From Plebeiibacterium marinum (lineage in GTDB: Bacteria > Bacteroidota > Bacteroidia > Bacteroidales > Marinilabiliaceae): a stretch of 40,059 bases of DNA. Below the pieces are notes generated by a model. The model searched no databases. It had not been told where the DNA came from and was given only the letters and a program-made list of their open reading frames with translations. How positions within the stretch are numbered: the first letter of the stretch is position 1; each line of letters starts with the position of its first letter. Shown in pieces: positions 38,832 to 40,059 of the stretch. The position numbers were made by a program, and so were the translations under genes. The DNA lies in contig NZ_JAPDPI010000049.1 in the NCBI RefSeq assembly GCF_026013615.1, positions 1 through 40,059 on the forward strand. The letters are read 5' to 3'.

Positions 38832-39944
38832 ATGCTAAACAAACGTTCTCAATCTGAAATTGACAACTTCTTTTCAAAATTATATAATGCTCCAGAAGAA
38901 ATAAGGCAAGCAACCACCTCTTCATTAACACAATGCAGAGCAAAGCTAAGCTTTACAGCCTTTAAAGATGCAATGGAGCAACTTACCCAGTTCTTTTATA
39001 AAAACTATAGCTTTAAACAATATTATGGATGTAGGCTCATTGCCATTGATGGATCTGTATATACACTCCCTCGTACCGAAGAAACAATAAAGACGTTTGG
39101 GGAGAATGTATTGTCTGACAGTAAAAAATGGATCAAAGCACAAGTTTCATTCGCAGCAGATGTTTTAAACAATGTTTGTGTAAATGCTGTGATAGGAGCA
39201 TATAAAGAATCTGAAGAAACACAAGCGAAGGTTCTTTTGGAGTCACTTGGCAACAATAATCTTCTATTATTTGATCGTGGATATTTTAGTCGTTCTTTTT
39301 TAAAACAGGTAGCAGAATCCGGCAATCAATTTTGTTTTCGCTTACAAAGAAATGCATGTAGAGAAGTTGTGAAATTTATAAAAGCAAACCACAATGATTG
39401 CTTTGAATACATTCAAGTTGGAAATGAGCAAATAAAGGTGCGGCTAACAAAAGTTTTACTTGATACTGGAGAAATAGAGTATTTAATGACATCGCCTTTT
39501 GACAAAACATTTAGTCGTAAAAAACTTAAGGCTCTCTATCATATGCGATGGGGAGTTGAGGAACAATACAAGGATATGAAATATGCGATATGTATAGAAA
39601 ACTTTATTGGTAAAAGCCCCAATGCAATAAAGCAAGAATTTTTTGCCAATATACTAACCTACAATCTTTCAATGATGCTATGCAAATCTGCGATTGATCT
39701 CAGATCAAACAAAAAGAAGAAAAAAAGAAAGTATAAAACAAATAAGCGTGCATTATTGGCGAAAGTTAAACAGTGCTTTGTGAGGTTATTTTTTGAAATT
39801 GAGAAATGCATGACATTGCTTGATGACATTATAAATACGGTTTCTAAAGAGTCGATTCCAATACGAAAAGGCAGAAAATCACCACGTAGCAAAACACACA
39901 AAATCAGAATTAAGCCACATAGAGCCTATGTTTCAGTTCTTTAA
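38832..39944 (+). CDS. IS4-family DDE transposase (probably N-terminally truncated)
   Basis: A 370-residue product from the first available in-frame ATG. The catalytic triad is visible: Asp73 in IAIDGS, Asp148 in LLLFDRGYFS and Glu243 in YHMRWGVEEQYKDMK, which gives the IS4 signature Y236-x2-R239-x3-E243-x6-K250. The C-terminus is strongly basic (NKKKKKRKYKTNKR, HKIRIKPHRAYVSVL). About 50 further N-terminal residues are encoded upstream in the same frame without a start codon, so the natural protein was longer and this copy may be inactive, because IS4 N-termini usually contact the transposon ends. Confidence 0.88.
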   Translation: MLNKRSQSEIDNFFSKLYNAPEEIRQATTSSLTQCRAKLSFTAFKDAMEQLTQFFYKNYSFKQYYGCRLIAIDGSVYTLPRTEETIKTFGENVLSDSKKWIKAQVSFAADVLNNVCVNAVIGAYKESEETQAKVLLESLGNNNLLLFDRGYFSRSFLKQVAESGNQFCFRLQRNACREVVKFIKANHNDCFEYIQVGNEQIKVRLTKVLLDTGEIEYLMTSPFDKTFSRKKLKALYHMRWGVEEQYKDMKYAICIENFIGKSPNAIKQEFFANILTYNLSMMLCKSAIDLRSNKKKKKRKYKTNKRALLAKVKQCFVRLFFEIEKCMTLLDDIINTVSKESIPIRKGRKSPRSKTHKIRIKPHRAYVSVL

Positions 39945-39964
39945 TCCTTAACTTAATGACATTG

Positions 39965-39974
39965 AGGTATCACC
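39965..39974. repeat. Right target-site duplication of the IS
   Basis: AGGTATCACC, an exact copy of 38550-38559. Confidence 0.85.
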
Positions 39975-40059
39975 TGGGGTGTATTGGATATGTAAATCAG
40001 CGTCCTGTAAGGACAGGTTAATAATTAATATCCATAAATTCTCTTCATTATACTCAATG

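Larger units (their letters stand above)
38560..39964 (+). mobile_element. IS4-family insertion sequence, 1405 bp
   Basis: The ends are perfect 16-bp inverted repeats: CAATGTCATTAAGTTA at 38560-38575 and its complement at 39949-39964. A 10-bp direct repeat AGGTATCACC flanks it at 38550-38559 and 39965-39974, which is the target-site duplication. One transposase gene occupies most of the element. The insertion lies in the central palindrome of a REP-like element. Family assignment rests on the DDE transposase with a Y(2)R(3)E(6)K signature. Confidence 0.85.
38521..40014. repeat. Three-hairpin REP-like element (copy 2), split by an IS
   Basis: Left part 38521-38559 and right part 39975-40014 join into a 79-bp element if the IS and one target duplication are removed. 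Hairpins are GTGCTGGAAGCAC (38521-38533, loop GGA), the restored CCCCAGGTATCACCTGGGG (loop ATC) and GTCCTGTAAGGAC (40002-40014, loop GTA). Spacers are 12 and 22 nt, exactly as in copy 1, although stems and spacers differ in sequence. The same geometry with different stems implies that folding is conserved. Confidence 0.6.

Noticed and set aside
38630-38842. 70-codon minus-strand open frame
   Set aside because: It is antisense to the out-of-frame N-terminal region of the IS transposase, which explains its coding-like appearance.

Overview
The window is low-GC DNA from a Bacteroidota bacterium, probably an aquatic or gliding type such as Marinilabiliales, Prolixibacteraceae or Cytophagales. Evidence is two SusC/SusD pairs, many outer-membrane lipoproteins, six proteins with type IX secretion (T9SS) C-terminal sorting domains, and TAnnTTTG-like promoter boxes. 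The genus assignment is inference. Nearly all of the window encodes secreted or outer-membrane proteins for capturing and degrading polysaccharide. No regulator (HTCS, SusR, ECF sigma/anti-sigma, AraC) and no cytoplasmic sugar metabolism gene was found.

Layout. Positions 246-6106 (minus): an alginate-lyase-fold polysaccharide lyase and a (beta/alpha)8 glycoside hydrolase with a ricin-type lectin, both T9SS cargo. Positions 6432-9749 (plus): a LamG-only T9SS protein followed by a small secreted HExxH metallopeptidase. Positions 9750-10113: a long hairpin and the C-terminal remnant of an outer-membrane beta-barrel gene. Positions 10169-37898 (minus): the main polysaccharide utilization locus, transcribed from high to low coordinates: GH128 enzyme, LamG-GH43, four-domain FAS1 lipoprotein, SusC1, SusD1, two FAS1 lipoproteins, SusC2, SusD2, a strong intrinsic terminator, an Asp-box propeller protein and a double GH43 lipoprotein. 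Positions 37899-40059: non-coding DNA with structured repeats and an IS4-family element.

The locus can be read as two tandem FAS1-SusC-SusD modules, with tight spacing in the first. Enzymes flank them: T9SS-delivered depolymerases and a lipid-anchored GH43. GH128 suggests a beta-1,3-glucan component and the GH43 modules suggest arabinose, xylose or galactose decorations, but the substrate cannot be fixed from sequence alone.

The most unusual signal is non-coding. Two 79-bp elements upstream of the locus share the same three-hairpin geometry (13-12-19-22-13 nt) and loop classes, while their stem sequences differ. The second is split by the IS4 element, which lies in its central palindrome with a 10-bp target duplication. 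The IS transposase also appears to have lost its N-terminus through a frameshift.
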